64,000 bases of DNA from the NCBI RefSeq assembly GCF_014873145.1, contig NZ_JADBEK010000001.1, positions 4,278,001-4,342,000 on the forward strand, given 5' to 3'. The notes under the pieces are model-generated. The model worked only from the letters and a program-made list of their open reading frames with translations, was not told where the DNA came from and searched no databases. Position numbers and translations under genes: made by a program. The stretch comes from Nonomuraea angiospora. GTDB taxonomy: Bacteria > Actinomycetota > Actinomycetes > Streptosporangiales > Streptosporangiaceae. Shown here one piece after another: positions 1-9,605 of this stretch (within the stretch, counting starts at the first letter, position 1; each line of letters opens with the position of its first letter).

Positions 1-2629
1 AGACCCGGCCCGCGCGCCGCGGCGCCGGGGGCGGGACCGGGGTCGCGGCCGGTGTCCCCACCACGACGGGCACGGGCGCGGGAGGCGGCGAGGCCGCCGC
101 CCACGGCACGAACTCGGGGCGTTCGGCCACCTCTCCGTTCACCTCGTGCGTGATGGGGAGCGGAGCCTGGATCACCGAGGGCTGCACCGCCGGGGGCGCG
201 AGCTGGACGGCCGTCACGCCGGGACCGCCGTAGGCGACCGGCTGCGGCTCGACCGGCTCCTCCACCGGTCCGGGCAGGTCCCGCTCGATGTGGCTGTGCT
301 CCTTGTGGGCCCTGGCCGCGTCGCGGTGGTAGTCCTCCAGCTCCCGGCAGAGCTCGTCGGAGGCGTAGATCGTGCCGTCGATGAGCGGCCCGGGCTCCCT
401 GCGGATGATGGCCACCACGTCGTCGCCGTTGAGCGTCTTGTGCGTCTCCAGCGCGTGCGCCACGCAGAGCACCTCCCTGCGGTGCTCCTGCAGCAGCTCC
501 TCGGTCTTCTCCAGCAGCCGCACCAGGTTGAACTCGATCCGCTCCCCCAGCACGTCGGGGGTCAGGTCGGGCTGGTTCCTGGCGGGCTCCCTGTCGGTGA
601 TGCCGATGGAGCCGCCCCCGCCGGGGCGCGACTTGCGCACGGCCTTGCCGCCCAGGATCTCCAGCTCCTGCAGCGCCGGCAGCGAGGTGACGCCGGAGCC
701 CATGCCCCAGTACGACTCCATCATGGCGGTCAGGTACGTGGCCGAGTAGAGGTCGCCGGAGACCCCGGAGGAGTTGTCCTCCCCGAAGAACATCCGCTCG
801 CCGGCCAGCGAGGCCAGGGAGACCATGATGTCGGCCTCGTGCTCGGACTTCCACCGGGTGAACTGGTCCTCGGGCTTGATCGAGGCGACCATGCCGAGGT
901 AGTCGGCGCCCTTCTCGATGGTGGCGATGTCGATCTCGAGGTGGAAGCGGGTCACGTACGCCACGACGGCGTGGCAGGCCTCGTGCACGGCCACGGCGTG
1001 CCGCTCGCGCTCGATGTACTCGACGTCCTCGGGCGGGCCGAGCTGCTTGAGCCGCTTGGCCCGCAGCACGTCCGACCAGGTGATGATCTCGCGCCCGTCC
1101 CTGATGGCGGTGATCAGCGACTCGTTGACCAGGTCCTTGATCGTGGCGCCGGTGGCGTACGGGGTGATCGTGGCCAGCTTGTCGATCTGCTCCGGGGTGA
1201 GCTCGTGCCACACCTTGTCGAAGTAGCCCTGGTACGTGCGGACCCGGCCGGCCTTGGACGGGTAGCCGACCTTGTAGATGCGGTCGATGCGGCCGGGCCG
1301 CAGCAGCGCCTCGTCGAGCGCGTCGGGCCGGTTCGTGGCCATCATGACGAGGATGCGGTACTTGGGCGGCGGCTTGGGCCGCATGCCGAGCAGCCTGCGG
1401 ACGAGCCGGTTGAAGAACCCGCGCGGCTTCTTGAGCCCGGACAGCTCGGTGAGCAGTGCCTGCAGCGTGCCCGGGTCGCCCGAGCCGTTCATGCCGCCGC
1501 CCATGAAGAAGCGGTTGCGCCGCTCCGGCTCGTCGGGCGACTCGCGCCTGGCCCGGAAGGCCAGCACCTGGCGGGTCTCCTCGGACAGGTAGTTGAGCCC
1601 GTGGCAGCCGTTGACGCCGGACAGGCCGGAGAAGCCGCCCTGCCCGGGCGGGCCCTGCTGGGCGAGGCGGCCGCGCTTGCCGAGCGAGTCGGCCTCGTCG
1701 AAGAAGACGATCACGCCGCCGTACCGGAGCGCCAGCTTGCGCAGCTTCCTGAACAGCCCCTTGACCTTCAGGATGCCGACGCCCATGAACATGTTCGTGA
1801 ACGCGCCCGGATCCACGAACACGTACGGCTTGCCGGTCTCACCCGCGACGGCCTCGGCCATGAGGGTCTTGCCGGTGCCCGGCGGCCCCCACAGCAGCAG
1901 GCCGCTGGGGACGTACCCGCCGCGCCGCTCGATCTCGTCGGGGCGTTCGAGGAAGACGATGTTCTCCCGGACGCGCTCGACCACGTGGTCCTGCCCCCAC
2001 ACGTCGTGGAAGCGGGTCTTGATGTCGTCGGGGAAGTACGTCTCCACGCCGCCCCTGGACAGGAACCAGAACAGGCCCACGAACTGGATGATGACCACGA
2101 AGAACAGGAAGACGATCTGGATCAGGAACGGCATCGCGTTCCAGAGCAGCGCCGGCGCCTGCATCACCGCCACGAACGGGCTGACGTCCAGCACCGCCCC
2201 CAGCACCAGGGCCGTCAGCACCACGAAGAAGGCGACCTTGAGCGCCCGCGAGAGCCGGTACCTCGTCCAGTCGTCGAAGCGCCGGTGCGTCCAGCGCTCG
2301 AAGCCGCCGAACACCCGGTGGCTCCAGAAACGGTGGTAGGCCGACCAGTGCTCGCTGACCAGGAAGTGGAGTTGCCGCGCGACCTCCACGCCGAGCAACC
2401 AGAAGATCCATTGATATTCGTACGCGATCTTCTGGGCGGCCTCGGTGAACGTGACGACGCCCTGCCAGTCGGCCATCACCTTCCACGTGAGAATGAGGTA
2501 GGCCACCAGCAGGGCGATGAGGAATTTGCTCCGGTCCCAGAACTGCATCTTCTTTCTGGTCACGGATTCGGGGTCGGAGGGCCCGCTGCCGGGGGCACGC
2601 AGCCCTTCATGGTGATTGGTCGTGGTCAA
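1..2629 (-). CDS. FtsH-like membrane AAA+ metalloprotease (3' end outside window)
   Basis: An ATP-dependent membrane protease related to FtsH. The start is TTG, with AGGGAG 5 nt upstream and only 10 nt after the preceding lipoprotein stop. The N-terminal ~200 residues hold several hydrophobic segments (about 36-50, 65-80, 135-155 and 165-190). Walker A GPPGTGKT is near residue 250, Walker B FFDEAD near 305, sensor-1 ATNRPD near 420, the zinc motif HEACH near 548 (FtsH normally HEAGH), and a downstream SGVSGDL supplies the third ligand. About 80 extra residues lie between Walker B and sensor-1, a Gly/Arg-rich insertion not found in ordinary FtsH. The C-terminus is Pro/Val-rich and runs off the window with no stop. 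It is probably a second, lineage-specific FtsH relative rather than housekeeping FtsH; substrate unknown. Confidence 0.85.
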   Translation of the reverse strand, partial: MTTTNHHEGLRAPGSGPSDPESVTRKKMQFWDRSKFLIALLVAYLILTWKVMADWQGVVTFTEAAQKIAYEYQWIFWLLGVEVARQLHFLVSEHWSAYHRFWSHRVFGGFERWTHRRFDDWTRYRLSRALKVAFFVVLTALVLGAVLDVSPFVAVMQAPALLWNAMPFLIQIVFLFFVVIIQFVGLFWFLSRGGVETYFPDDIKTRFHDVWGQDHVVERVRENIVFLERPDEIERRGGYVPSGLLLWGPPGTGKTLMAEAVAGETGKPYVFVDPGAFTNMFMGVGILKVKGLFRKLRKLALRYGGVIVFFDEADSLGKRGRLAQQGPPGQGGFSGLSGVNGCHGLNYLSEETRQVLAFRARRESPDEPERRNRFFMGGGMNGSGDPGTLQALLTELSGLKKPRGFFNRLVRRLLGMRPKPPPKYRILVMMATNRPDALDEALLRPGRIDRIYKVGYPSKAGRVRTYQGYFDKVWHELTPEQIDKLATITPYATGATIKDLVNESLITAIRDGREIITWSDVLRAKRLKQLGPPEDVEYIERERHAVAVHEACHAVVAYVTRFHLEIDIATIEKGADYLGMVASIKPEDQFTRWKSEHEADIMVSLASLAGERMFFGEDNSSGVSGDLYSATYLTAMMESYWGMGSGVTSLPALQELEILGGKAVRKSRPGGGGSIGITDREPARNQPDLTPDVLGERIEFNLVRLLEKTEELLQEHRREVLCVAHALETHKTLNGDDVVAIIRREPGPLIDGTIYASDELCRELEDYHRDAARAHKEHSHIERDLPGPVEEPVEPQPVAYGGPGVTAVQLAPPAVQPSVIQAPLPITHEVNGEVAERPEFVPWAAASPPPAPVPVVVGTPAATPVPPPAPRRAGRV

Positions 2630-2639
2630 TGGTGCTCCC

Positions 2640-3320
2640 TCATCCAGGCAGCCGGAGCAGCTTGAACGTACTCTCGATCTTGTCGAACTCGGCGGCGCGC
2701 TTCCGGAAACAGATCGATTGGCAGCCGATGAGCATGACGGAGACCGTGGCGCCCTTCTCGTCGAGGATGGCGGTCTGGTCGAACGTCTGGACGTCCTCGC
2801 CGATCTGGTATTCGAAGCGGACCCGGACTCCCCTGGCGCCGTTGTCCATCGTCAACACCTCGTCGTTGAGGAGGGCGAAGTTCTTGAACATCGACGGCTG
2901 GCCCGTCGCCATGGCCTGCTGCGCGTAGAGTTCGCGCACCTGGGAGGTCACCGGCAGCACGAAGTCGCGCAGCCGGTTCAGTGAGATGGCGTCCCGCTGC
3001 TCGTCCGTGAGCTGGTGCACGGTCGCGTAGACGAACGGCTCCGTCGAGCCGAGCAGGTGGTTGACCGACGGCTCCGCGGACTGGTCGAAGGCGGTCGACC
3101 ACACCCGCTGGGCCCGCAGCAGGGCGGCCGCCGAGTTCGGGTGGTCCCCGGACAGGTACATCTCAATGGGATCGGCGTTGAGCTGCGTGAACGAGGACGG
3201 CACCTTGAAGTAGGTCGTGCCCGCCTTGTCGCGTACGTAATGGAATTCGGGCTGTCCGGCGCACGCGGACAGCATGAGGATCGCGACCGTGACCGCGATC
3301 AAACCCCGTGCCTTTTTCAC
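2640..3320 (-). CDS. Putative lipoprotein
   Basis: A 226-residue exported lipoprotein of unknown function. It begins GTG (MKKARGLIAV...) with GGAGG 9 nt upstream. A basic n-region and hydrophobic stretch end in the lipobox LSAC around residue 21, so the mature protein should be anchored to the outer face of the membrane. I recognise no catalytic motif in the remainder. Its stop lies 10 nt before the TTG of the FtsH-like protease, so the two are almost certainly co-transcribed; a role as an accessory or substrate-presenting subunit is a guess from context only. Confidence 0.8.
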   Translation of the reverse strand: MKKARGLIAVTVAILMLSACAGQPEFHYVRDKAGTTYFKVPSSFTQLNADPIEMYLSGDHPNSAAALLRAQRVWSTAFDQSAEPSVNHLLGSTEPFVYATVHQLTDEQRDAISLNRLRDFVLPVTSQVRELYAQQAMATGQPSMFKNFALLNDEVLTMDNGARGVRVRFEYQIGEDVQTFDQTAILDEKGATVSVMLIGCQSICFRKRAAEFDKIESTFKLLRLPG

Positions 3321-3599
3321 CAGGGCTTACCTCCGCTTTACGGACCAACGGAGTTGTTGTGCCCGCTTTCCGACACAATGAGGCCGAAGCAGAGGGAAAA
3401 ATCTTGACCAAATCTTGGCCGTGCCTTGGCTTTACTTGTTACAGATCAATTAAGGCTCCGCGCACGGCCCGTAGCACTCCGTGGCGGGTCACCTCGGGGG
3501 CGGTTCAGGTGGCTACAACGTTCATGCAACCCCCATTGGTTCATCTGGGGAAGTAGCGAAAGATATGAGGATCCCTTCCGACCGCCCCGGGAGCGCACA

Positions 3600-3935
3600 A
3601 TGTCAGAACCCGCGATGGAGACCGTCGACTCCTTCGGCATGACGGCGGAACGGCAGTTCGCCGAGGTCTGGTCGAGGACGGTCCTGTCCGTGCGGGAGCG
3701 CCGCCTGCTCCTTCTCGGGCTGCTCGTCGGCCAGGGGCTCCACGATCAGACGGACGTGCAGCTCGACACCGCGCTGCGCTCGGGCGAGCTCACCGAGACC
3801 GAGCTGCGCGAGGTGGTCGTCTTCCTCACGCTCTACGCGGGCTGGGCTCGGGGCAGCAAGCTGAACGACCAGGTCGAGGGGCTGATCGAGCGGGTCAGGC
3901 AGGCTCGATCCGGTAGATCGGACCACGCAGGCTGA
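3600..3935 (+). CDS. Carboxymuconolactone decarboxylase (CMD) family-like protein
   Basis: A 111-residue, mostly helical protein resembling the C-terminal part of carboxymuconolactone decarboxylases (pattern ...GLLVGQGLHDQ...ALRSGELTETEL REVVVFLTLYAGW...). I chose ATG 3600, preceded by GGGAGCG, over an in-frame upstream start at 3426 whose extension has no family resemblance. The redox CxxC of AhpD-type members is absent, which argues for a decarboxylase or lactone-binding type rather than an alkylhydroperoxidase. The 279-nt region upstream holds no gene and no promoter I can place confidently. Its 3' end overlaps the convergent sugar dehydrogenase gene by 41 nt. Confidence 0.8.
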   Translation: MSEPAMETVDSFGMTAERQFAEVWSRTVLSVRERRLLLLGLLVGQGLHDQTDVQLDTALRSGELTETELREVVVFLTLYAGWARGSKLNDQVEGLIERVRQARSGRSDHAG

Positions 3936-5073
3936 GCGCGTACAGCTCGCCGTCGTGCCCCTCGCCGAACGACGAGAGCTGCTCGACCTTCCCGACCTCG
4001 GCCCCGTCCTGCGGGGCGTCGGCCGGTGCGGCCTTGATCCAGCCGGCGCAGAAGTCGCCGTACAGGAACCGGCCCCGCAGCCAGGGGATCTTCTCGCCGC
4101 GGTAGACGTATCCGGCGATGACGGAGCAGTTCCCGCCCTTCCCCAGGGGGTAGGTGATCACCGGGTCGACCATGTCGCGGCCCTTCGCGCCCCGGAAGCG
4201 GCTCTTGCCCTCGCGGGCGTTCCAGCCGTAGTTCTCGCCGCCGCGCGACCCGGCGGGCTGGTGGTCGACCTCCTCCCAGGCGTTCTGCCCGACGTCGCCG
4301 ATCCACAGGTCTCCCGTGCCGCGGTCGAAGCCGAACCGCCAGGGATTGCGAAGCCCGTAAGCCCATATTTCGGGCTTTGCGCTTTTCTGGTCGGCGAACG
4401 GGTTGTCCTCCGGGATCTCGTACGGCCGGCCGCCGCGCGGGTCGATGCGCAGGATCTTGCCGAGCAGGGTCGTCAGGTCCTGGCCGTTGCCCTGGGGGTC
4501 GCCGGCGCTGCCGCCGTCGCCGAGCGCGATGTAGAGGTGGCCGTCGGGGCCGAAGGCGAGCTGGCCGCCGTTGTGGTTGGGGTAGGGCTGGTCCTGGGTG
4601 AGCACGTCGCGCCTGGCCGTGGCCCTGGAGCCGTCGAAGGCCCATTCGGTGACGTGGGTGTCGCCCCGCGCGTCGGTCCAGTCGAGGTAGACCCAGCGGC
4701 CGGAGGGGTGGAACGCGACGCCGAGCAGGCCCTGCTCGTTGCCGCCGCTCACCTCGCGGGACAGGTCGATCACGACGTCGCCGTCGGAGGTGCGCAGCCT
4801 GCCGGTCTGCTCGGCGACGTAGAGCCGGTCGTCCCCCTTGCGCACGGCGAACGCCACCGGCTGCTCCAGCTTGGCGATCTGCTTGAACCGTAACTTCCCG
4901 GGCTTCGAAAGCTCCGTCGCGGTGGGATCCATCCCGGTGGGCTCCGGCGCCGGGGCGGCGCTCTCCGCGGGGTCGAGCGGGGCGGGCGCGGGCTGCTGCG
5001 CGCACGCGGTGAGGGTCACGAGGACGAGGGCCGTTGAGGCCGCCACAGCCGCCACGAGTCGCACGAGGCCCAT
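3895..5073 (-). CDS. PQQ-dependent sugar dehydrogenase family lipoprotein
   Basis: A 392-residue six-bladed beta-propeller of the soluble glucose/aldose sugar dehydrogenase family, which oxidises sugars using pyrroloquinoline quinone outside the cell. The lipobox LTAC at about residue 24 follows a hydrophobic signal segment, so it is membrane-anchored. Typical family strings are present: GLLGVAFHP, YPNHNGGQLAFGPDG, GDGGSAGDPQGNGQD, LLGKILRIDP, WAYGLRNPWRF and DVGQNAWEEVD. No PQQ biosynthesis genes are in the window, so the cofactor must come from elsewhere or the protein may use another ligand. Only 25 nt separate its start from that of the divergent SDR gene, so the promoters overlap. Confidence 0.88.
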   Translation of the reverse strand: MGLVRLVAAVAASTALVLVTLTACAQQPAPAPLDPAESAAPAPEPTGMDPTATELSKPGKLRFKQIAKLEQPVAFAVRKGDDRLYVAEQTGRLRTSDGDVVIDLSREVSGGNEQGLLGVAFHPSGRWVYLDWTDARGDTHVTEWAFDGSRATARRDVLTQDQPYPNHNGGQLAFGPDGHLYIALGDGGSAGDPQGNGQDLTTLLGKILRIDPRGGRPYEIPEDNPFADQKSAKPEIWAYGLRNPWRFGFDRGTGDLWIGDVGQNAWEEVDHQPAGSRGGENYGWNAREGKSRFRGAKGRDMVDPVITYPLGKGGNCSVIAGYVYRGEKIPWLRGRFLYGDFCAGWIKAAPADAPQDGAEVGKVEQLSSFGEGHDGELYALSLRGPIYRIEPA

Positions 5074-5086
5074 CCTCGCACGGCAT

Positions 5087-5092
5087 TAGGGT
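5087..5092 (+). promoter_or_regulatory. -10 box TAGGGT of the SDR gene (leaderless)
   Basis: TAGGGT ends 6 nt before ATG 5099, leaving no room for a Shine-Dalgarno sequence; transcription should start at or next to the A of the start codon. It lies in the 25-nt gap shared with the divergent sugar dehydrogenase. Confidence 0.55.
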
Positions 5093-5098
5093 TCAGGT

Positions 5099-5848
5099 AT
5101 GCCTACCGCATTGATCACCGGCGCGACCTCCGGCCTCGGCGCCGCCTTCGCCCGGCGCATGGCCGCCGACGGCTTCTCGCTCGTCCTGGTCTCCCGCGAC
5201 GAGCAACGGCTCTCCGAGAGCGCCGACCAGCTCAAGCTCAGGTACGGCGTCGACGCCGAGGTGCTGCCCGCCGACCTCGCCACCGAGGAGGGGCTGGCCA
5301 GGGTGGAGTCCAGGGTCGCCGACGGCGTCGACCTGCTGGTCAACAACGCCGGGTTCGGCCACCCGGGCCGGTTCCTGGAGGTGCCGGTCGAGGACGAGGT
5401 GCGCATGCTCAAGGTGCACTGCGAGGCCGTCCTGAGGCTGACGCTGGCCGCGCTGCCCGGCATGCGCGAGCGCGACCGGGGCGCGATCGTCAACGTGGCC
5501 TCGGTGGCGGCGTTCTTCCCTCGGGGCACGTACAGCGCGTCCAAGGCGTGGGTGGTGAACTTCAGCGAGTCCGCCGCGAGCGACGTGGGCAACCCGCGCA
5601 TCAAGATCATGGCGCTCTGCCCCGGTTTCGTGCGGACCGAGTTCCACCAGCGGGCCTCGATGGATACCTCGGGGATCCCCGGGTTCCTGTGGCTGAAGGC
5701 CGACGACGTGGTGCGGGAGACCATGCGTGACCTGGCGCTGGGCAAGCGGGTGAGCGTGCCCGACCTGCGTTACAAGGCCATCGTCGCGATCGGCAGGCTC
5801 GTGCCGCGCGGCCTGCAGGCCCGCGTCTCGTCGAGCATCGGCCGCTGA
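5099..5848 (+). CDS. SDR-family NAD(P)-dependent oxidoreductase
   Basis: A classical short-chain dehydrogenase of 249 residues. The Rossmann motif TGATSGLG is near residue 7, NNAG near 80, the catalytic Ser in NVASVA near 135, and YSASK (Tyr and Lys) near 148, all in register. An Arg after the second strand (VSRDE) suggests NADPH preference. The C-terminal part resembles the DltE/YqjQ-type 'SDR family NAD(P)-dependent oxidoreductase' of actinomycetes; the substrate cannot be assigned. ATG 5099 is used as the start because a -10 box stands directly before it. It is convergent with the sugar-importer ATPase, with a strong hairpin between them. Confidence 0.92.
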   Translation: MPTALITGATSGLGAAFARRMAADGFSLVLVSRDEQRLSESADQLKLRYGVDAEVLPADLATEEGLARVESRVADGVDLLVNNAGFGHPGRFLEVPVEDEVRMLKVHCEAVLRLTLAALPGMRERDRGAIVNVASVAAFFPRGTYSASKAWVVNFSESAASDVGNPRIKIMALCPGFVRTEFHQRASMDTSGIPGFLWLKADDVVRETMRDLALGKRVSVPDLRYKAIVAIGRLVPRGLQARVSSSIGR

Positions 5849-5874
5849 CCCCGTACCACGAGGGCCAATGGAAC

Positions 5875-5911
5875 GGGCCCCCGCCGCGGGAGGGGGTCGC
5901 GGTGGGGGCCC
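5875..5911. terminator. Bidirectional hairpin terminator
   Basis: A 14-bp GC-rich stem (GGGCCCCCGCCGCG at 5875-5888 with CGCGGTGGGGGCCC at 5898-5911, one G-T pair) and a 9-nt loop lies between the converging SDR and ugpC genes. There is no U-tract, as is usual for high-GC actinobacterial terminators. Confidence 0.75.
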
Positions 5912-5955
5912 GGGCGGTCGTGAGCGGGGCTCACGGCCGGGAATGCAGGAGTCGG

Positions 5956-7170
<1,215 letters not shown>

Positions 7171-7334
7171 GACATTCCTTCGCGCTCCAGGGCGGTGGCC
7201 CGGACGTTGTTACCGTGACCCACTCACGTGGATACGTTTTCAAGCATCTCACCCGAAACGGACATCGGTGTCAAGGGTTACCGTATGACCAGCCGTTGTG
7301 GGAACGCGAGTCTTCCCGTTTTCCGGAAACCATG

Positions 7335-7350
7335 ATGGAATCGTTTCCAT
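7335..7350. promoter_or_regulatory. LacI-type operator over the regulator's start codon
   Basis: ATGGAATCGTTTCCAT is a palindrome centred on CG with one mismatched pair, the form typical of LacI/GalR sites. Its right end contains the first two bases of the regulator's ATG (7349). A second perfect palindrome, TTTCCGGAAA, lies at 7320-7329. Both positions suit autorepression and control of the divergent ugpC gene. Confidence 0.6.
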
Positions 7351-8407
7351 GGAGAAGCGGGCGACGATCAAGGACGTGGCCGAGGCGGCCGGCGTGGGCG
7401 TCGCGACAGTGTCCAGAGTACTGTCGGGCGGCTCCGCCAGCGCGGCCACCAGGGAGCGCGTCCTGGCCGTCGCCGCCCAGCTCGACTACCGCCCCAGCGC
7501 CCTGGGCCGCAACCTGCGCCAACGCCGCACGGGCGGCATGGGCCTGCTCGTCCCCGACCTGACCGACACCTTCTACGGCCAGCTTTCCGAGGGCGTGCTC
7601 GCCTGCGCCCGCTCGGCCGGCGAGCCCGTCGTGATCGGCTCCACGGGCGGGGACCCCGAGCAGGAGGCCGACCTGATCGGCATGCTCCTGGAGCAGAGCG
7701 TGGACCGCCTGATCGCCGTGCCGTCGGGCGACGCCGACACCTGGTCCCCGGTGCTCCGCGCGGGCATGACGGTCGTCTTCGCCGACCGCCTCCCGCTCCA
7801 GTCGTCCCCCGAGGACGTGCGGGCGGCGGCCGTGGCCGACCTCATGGCCCTGGACGGCCTGTCCGCCGCCGCCCCGGCCCGCCCGCTGGACGTCCCCGCC
7901 GTGGTGGCCGACGACCGGGCCGGCATCCGCACGGCCGTGCGCTACCTGCGCGGCCTGGGCCACAAGCGCATCGCCTTCCTCGGCGGCCCCGGCCAGGACA
8001 GCCGGGTCAACGCCTTCAGGGAGGCCGTGGGGGCGCCGGTGGACGAGGAGCTGGTGGTGTTCGGCACCGGCAGCCGCGACTCCGCCTACGCCGCCGCCTC
8101 GGGCCTCTTCCAGAGCCGCCCCGACCTGTCGGCCGTGGTCGCCGGGGGCAACGTGCTGGGCGAGGCCGCGGTGCTCGCGGCCAGGGAGCTGGACCTGCGG
8201 GTGCCCAGGGACGTGTCGCTGGTGATGTACGACGACGTGCCCTGGGCCGAGCTGTGCTCCCCGCCCCTGACGGTGATCGCCCAGCCGGGCCGGGACATGG
8301 GCTACCGGGCGGCGGAGCTCGTCCTGCGGGCGGGCGGCAGGAGGCCGCGCAGCGTGGTGCTGCCGACGGAGCTCATCATCCGCGGCAGCTGCGGCCCCCA
8401 CCGCTAG
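7349..8407 (+). CDS. LacI-family transcriptional regulator
   Basis: A 352-residue regulator. The N-terminal helix-turn-helix TIKDVAEAAGVGVATVSRVL at residues 5-24 is the family hallmark, followed by the hinge helix (SALGRNLRQRRT) and a periplasmic-binding-protein-like effector domain (GLLVPDLTDTFYGQL, VIGSTGGD, DDVPWAELCSPPLTVIAQP). A 17-residue longer in-frame start at 7298 is possible, but residue 1 at 7349 places the HTH where the family has it. It faces the sugar-importer ATPase and probably senses a sugar. Its TAG overlaps the stop of the convergent neighbour within CTAG at 8404-8407. Confidence 0.93.
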   Translation: MEKRATIKDVAEAAGVGVATVSRVLSGGSASAATRERVLAVAAQLDYRPSALGRNLRQRRTGGMGLLVPDLTDTFYGQLSEGVLACARSAGEPVVIGSTGGDPEQEADLIGMLLEQSVDRLIAVPSGDADTWSPVLRAGMTVVFADRLPLQSSPEDVRAAAVADLMALDGLSAAAPARPLDVPAVVADDRAGIRTAVRYLRGLGHKRIAFLGGPGQDSRVNAFREAVGAPVDEELVVFGTGSRDSAYAAASGLFQSRPDLSAVVAGGNVLGEAAVLAARELDLRVPRDVSLVMYDDVPWAELCSPPLTVIAQPGRDMGYRAAELVLRAGGRRPRSVVLPTELIIRGSCGPHR

Positions 8408-9537
8408 GCGGCTCCGCCCCCCGTGTAGCGGCGGGGCAGGATCATGATCGGGTTGTCGTCGAGGATCACGTCCGGCGGGCCGAACCGCGCCGCGACCTCC
8501 CTGATCTCCGGCTCGTCGAGCATCAGCAGGCGCCCGTTCTCGATGAAGAGCTCTCCGTCCACCAGCACGGTGGGCCGGTCGACCTGGCAGTCGCAGTGCG
8601 CGAAACCCGGGCCCGTCGTGACCGGCCGCCCGTCGGTCAGGCCGTCGATGCCGCAGTAGAAGGCCCCGGCGTGCTTCTCCCGCTCGAACTGGTTGCCCCC
8701 GGCCACCCGCACCTTCGGGTTGAGCCCGATGAGGCCGTGGCGCATGTAGAAGCCGCCGGGCGCGTAACGCCGCAGCTGCTCGGCCGCCGCCCCGCCCTCG
8801 ATCTTGCGTACGAGGTTGCCCTCCAGGGTGATGCGCAGAGACTCCTCCGGCACGCCGGTGACCGTGCTGTCCTCGATCATGAGGACGCCCTCGGTGTCGG
8901 CCGGCCAGAAGTTGGCGCCCCCGTACGGGAAGGGCCGCCAGTCCCCGGGCCGCATCGCGCCGGGGTCCGGGTCGAACGTCAGCCCCGAGAACGTCACGTC
9001 CGTCCCCCGCGCGGACGTCACCCGGATCGAGCGGGCGCCCGACATCTGCCGCAGCGTCCGGCGCAGCAGCGCGTAGAAGACCTCGGCGGGCAGCCGCCCC
9101 CCGGTGAGCAGCGCCCCCGCGGTGGCCGTCATGTGCAGGGACAGGAAACGGGAGGAGCGCGACTTGATCTGGTCGAAGAAGAGCGGCGCCGTGTGCACCT
9201 CGCCCCACCAGGTGCCGCTGATCACCAGGTCGGCCTCGCGGAAGGCGGCCGTCTCGATGTGCAGCGACGCCTCCCTGTCCCACCCGCCGGGACTGAACGG
9301 CGGCACGGACAGGATGCGCACGTCGGCGTCCCGGTAGGCCACGGCCGCCGCGATGGCCTGGACGACGACCGGATCGACGGTGTGCTCCATGAGCAGCAGC
9401 ACGCGCTCGCCCGCCCGGAGCCCGGTGTAGTCCAGCAGGTTCCGGACGCCGGGCATCAGCTCCACGATCGAGTACGGTCCCACGGCCGGCTCGGTGGCAT
9501 AGCTGAACGGCGAGCCGGCGTACGGATTGATCGTCAT
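8404..9537 (-). CDS. Aminopeptidase-T/NicX-like (M29-related) protein
   Basis: A 377-residue cytosolic protein resembling the family that holds thermophilic M29 aminopeptidases and the related 2,5-dihydroxypyridine dioxygenase NicX. Family-like strings are GERVLLLMEH, ADLVISG, GLIGLNPKVRVAGGNQFER and HCDCQVDRPTVLVDGE. I chose ATG 9537 because AGGGAG stands about 7 nt upstream; a start at 9588 lacks one. Whether it is a peptidase or a ring-cleaving dioxygenase cannot be settled by eye. It probably ends an operon of glutathione peroxidase, SDR and this gene (gaps of 50 and 68 nt). Confidence 0.75.
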   Translation of the reverse strand: MTINPYAGSPFSYATEPAVGPYSIVELMPGVRNLLDYTGLRAGERVLLLMEHTVDPVVVQAIAAAVAYRDADVRILSVPPFSPGGWDREASLHIETAAFREADLVISGTWWGEVHTAPLFFDQIKSRSSRFLSLHMTATAGALLTGGRLPAEVFYALLRRTLRQMSGARSIRVTSARGTDVTFSGLTFDPDPGAMRPGDWRPFPYGGANFWPADTEGVLMIEDSTVTGVPEESLRITLEGNLVRKIEGGAAAEQLRRYAPGGFYMRHGLIGLNPKVRVAGGNQFEREKHAGAFYCGIDGLTDGRPVTTGPGFAHCDCQVDRPTVLVDGELFIENGRLLMLDEPEIREVAARFGPPDVILDDNPIMILPRRYTGGGAA

Positions 9538-9605
9538 CGCGTGCTCCCTGCGGGACGTCAGGCCAATGCCTGCACCCCTACCCGTCACGGAGCGAAATCA
9601 CACGA

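Noticed and set aside
146..2665. 839-residue plus-strand ORF
   Set aside because: Arg/Gly/Val/Leu-rich shadow of the FtsH-like gene; high-GC third positions keep antisense frames open.
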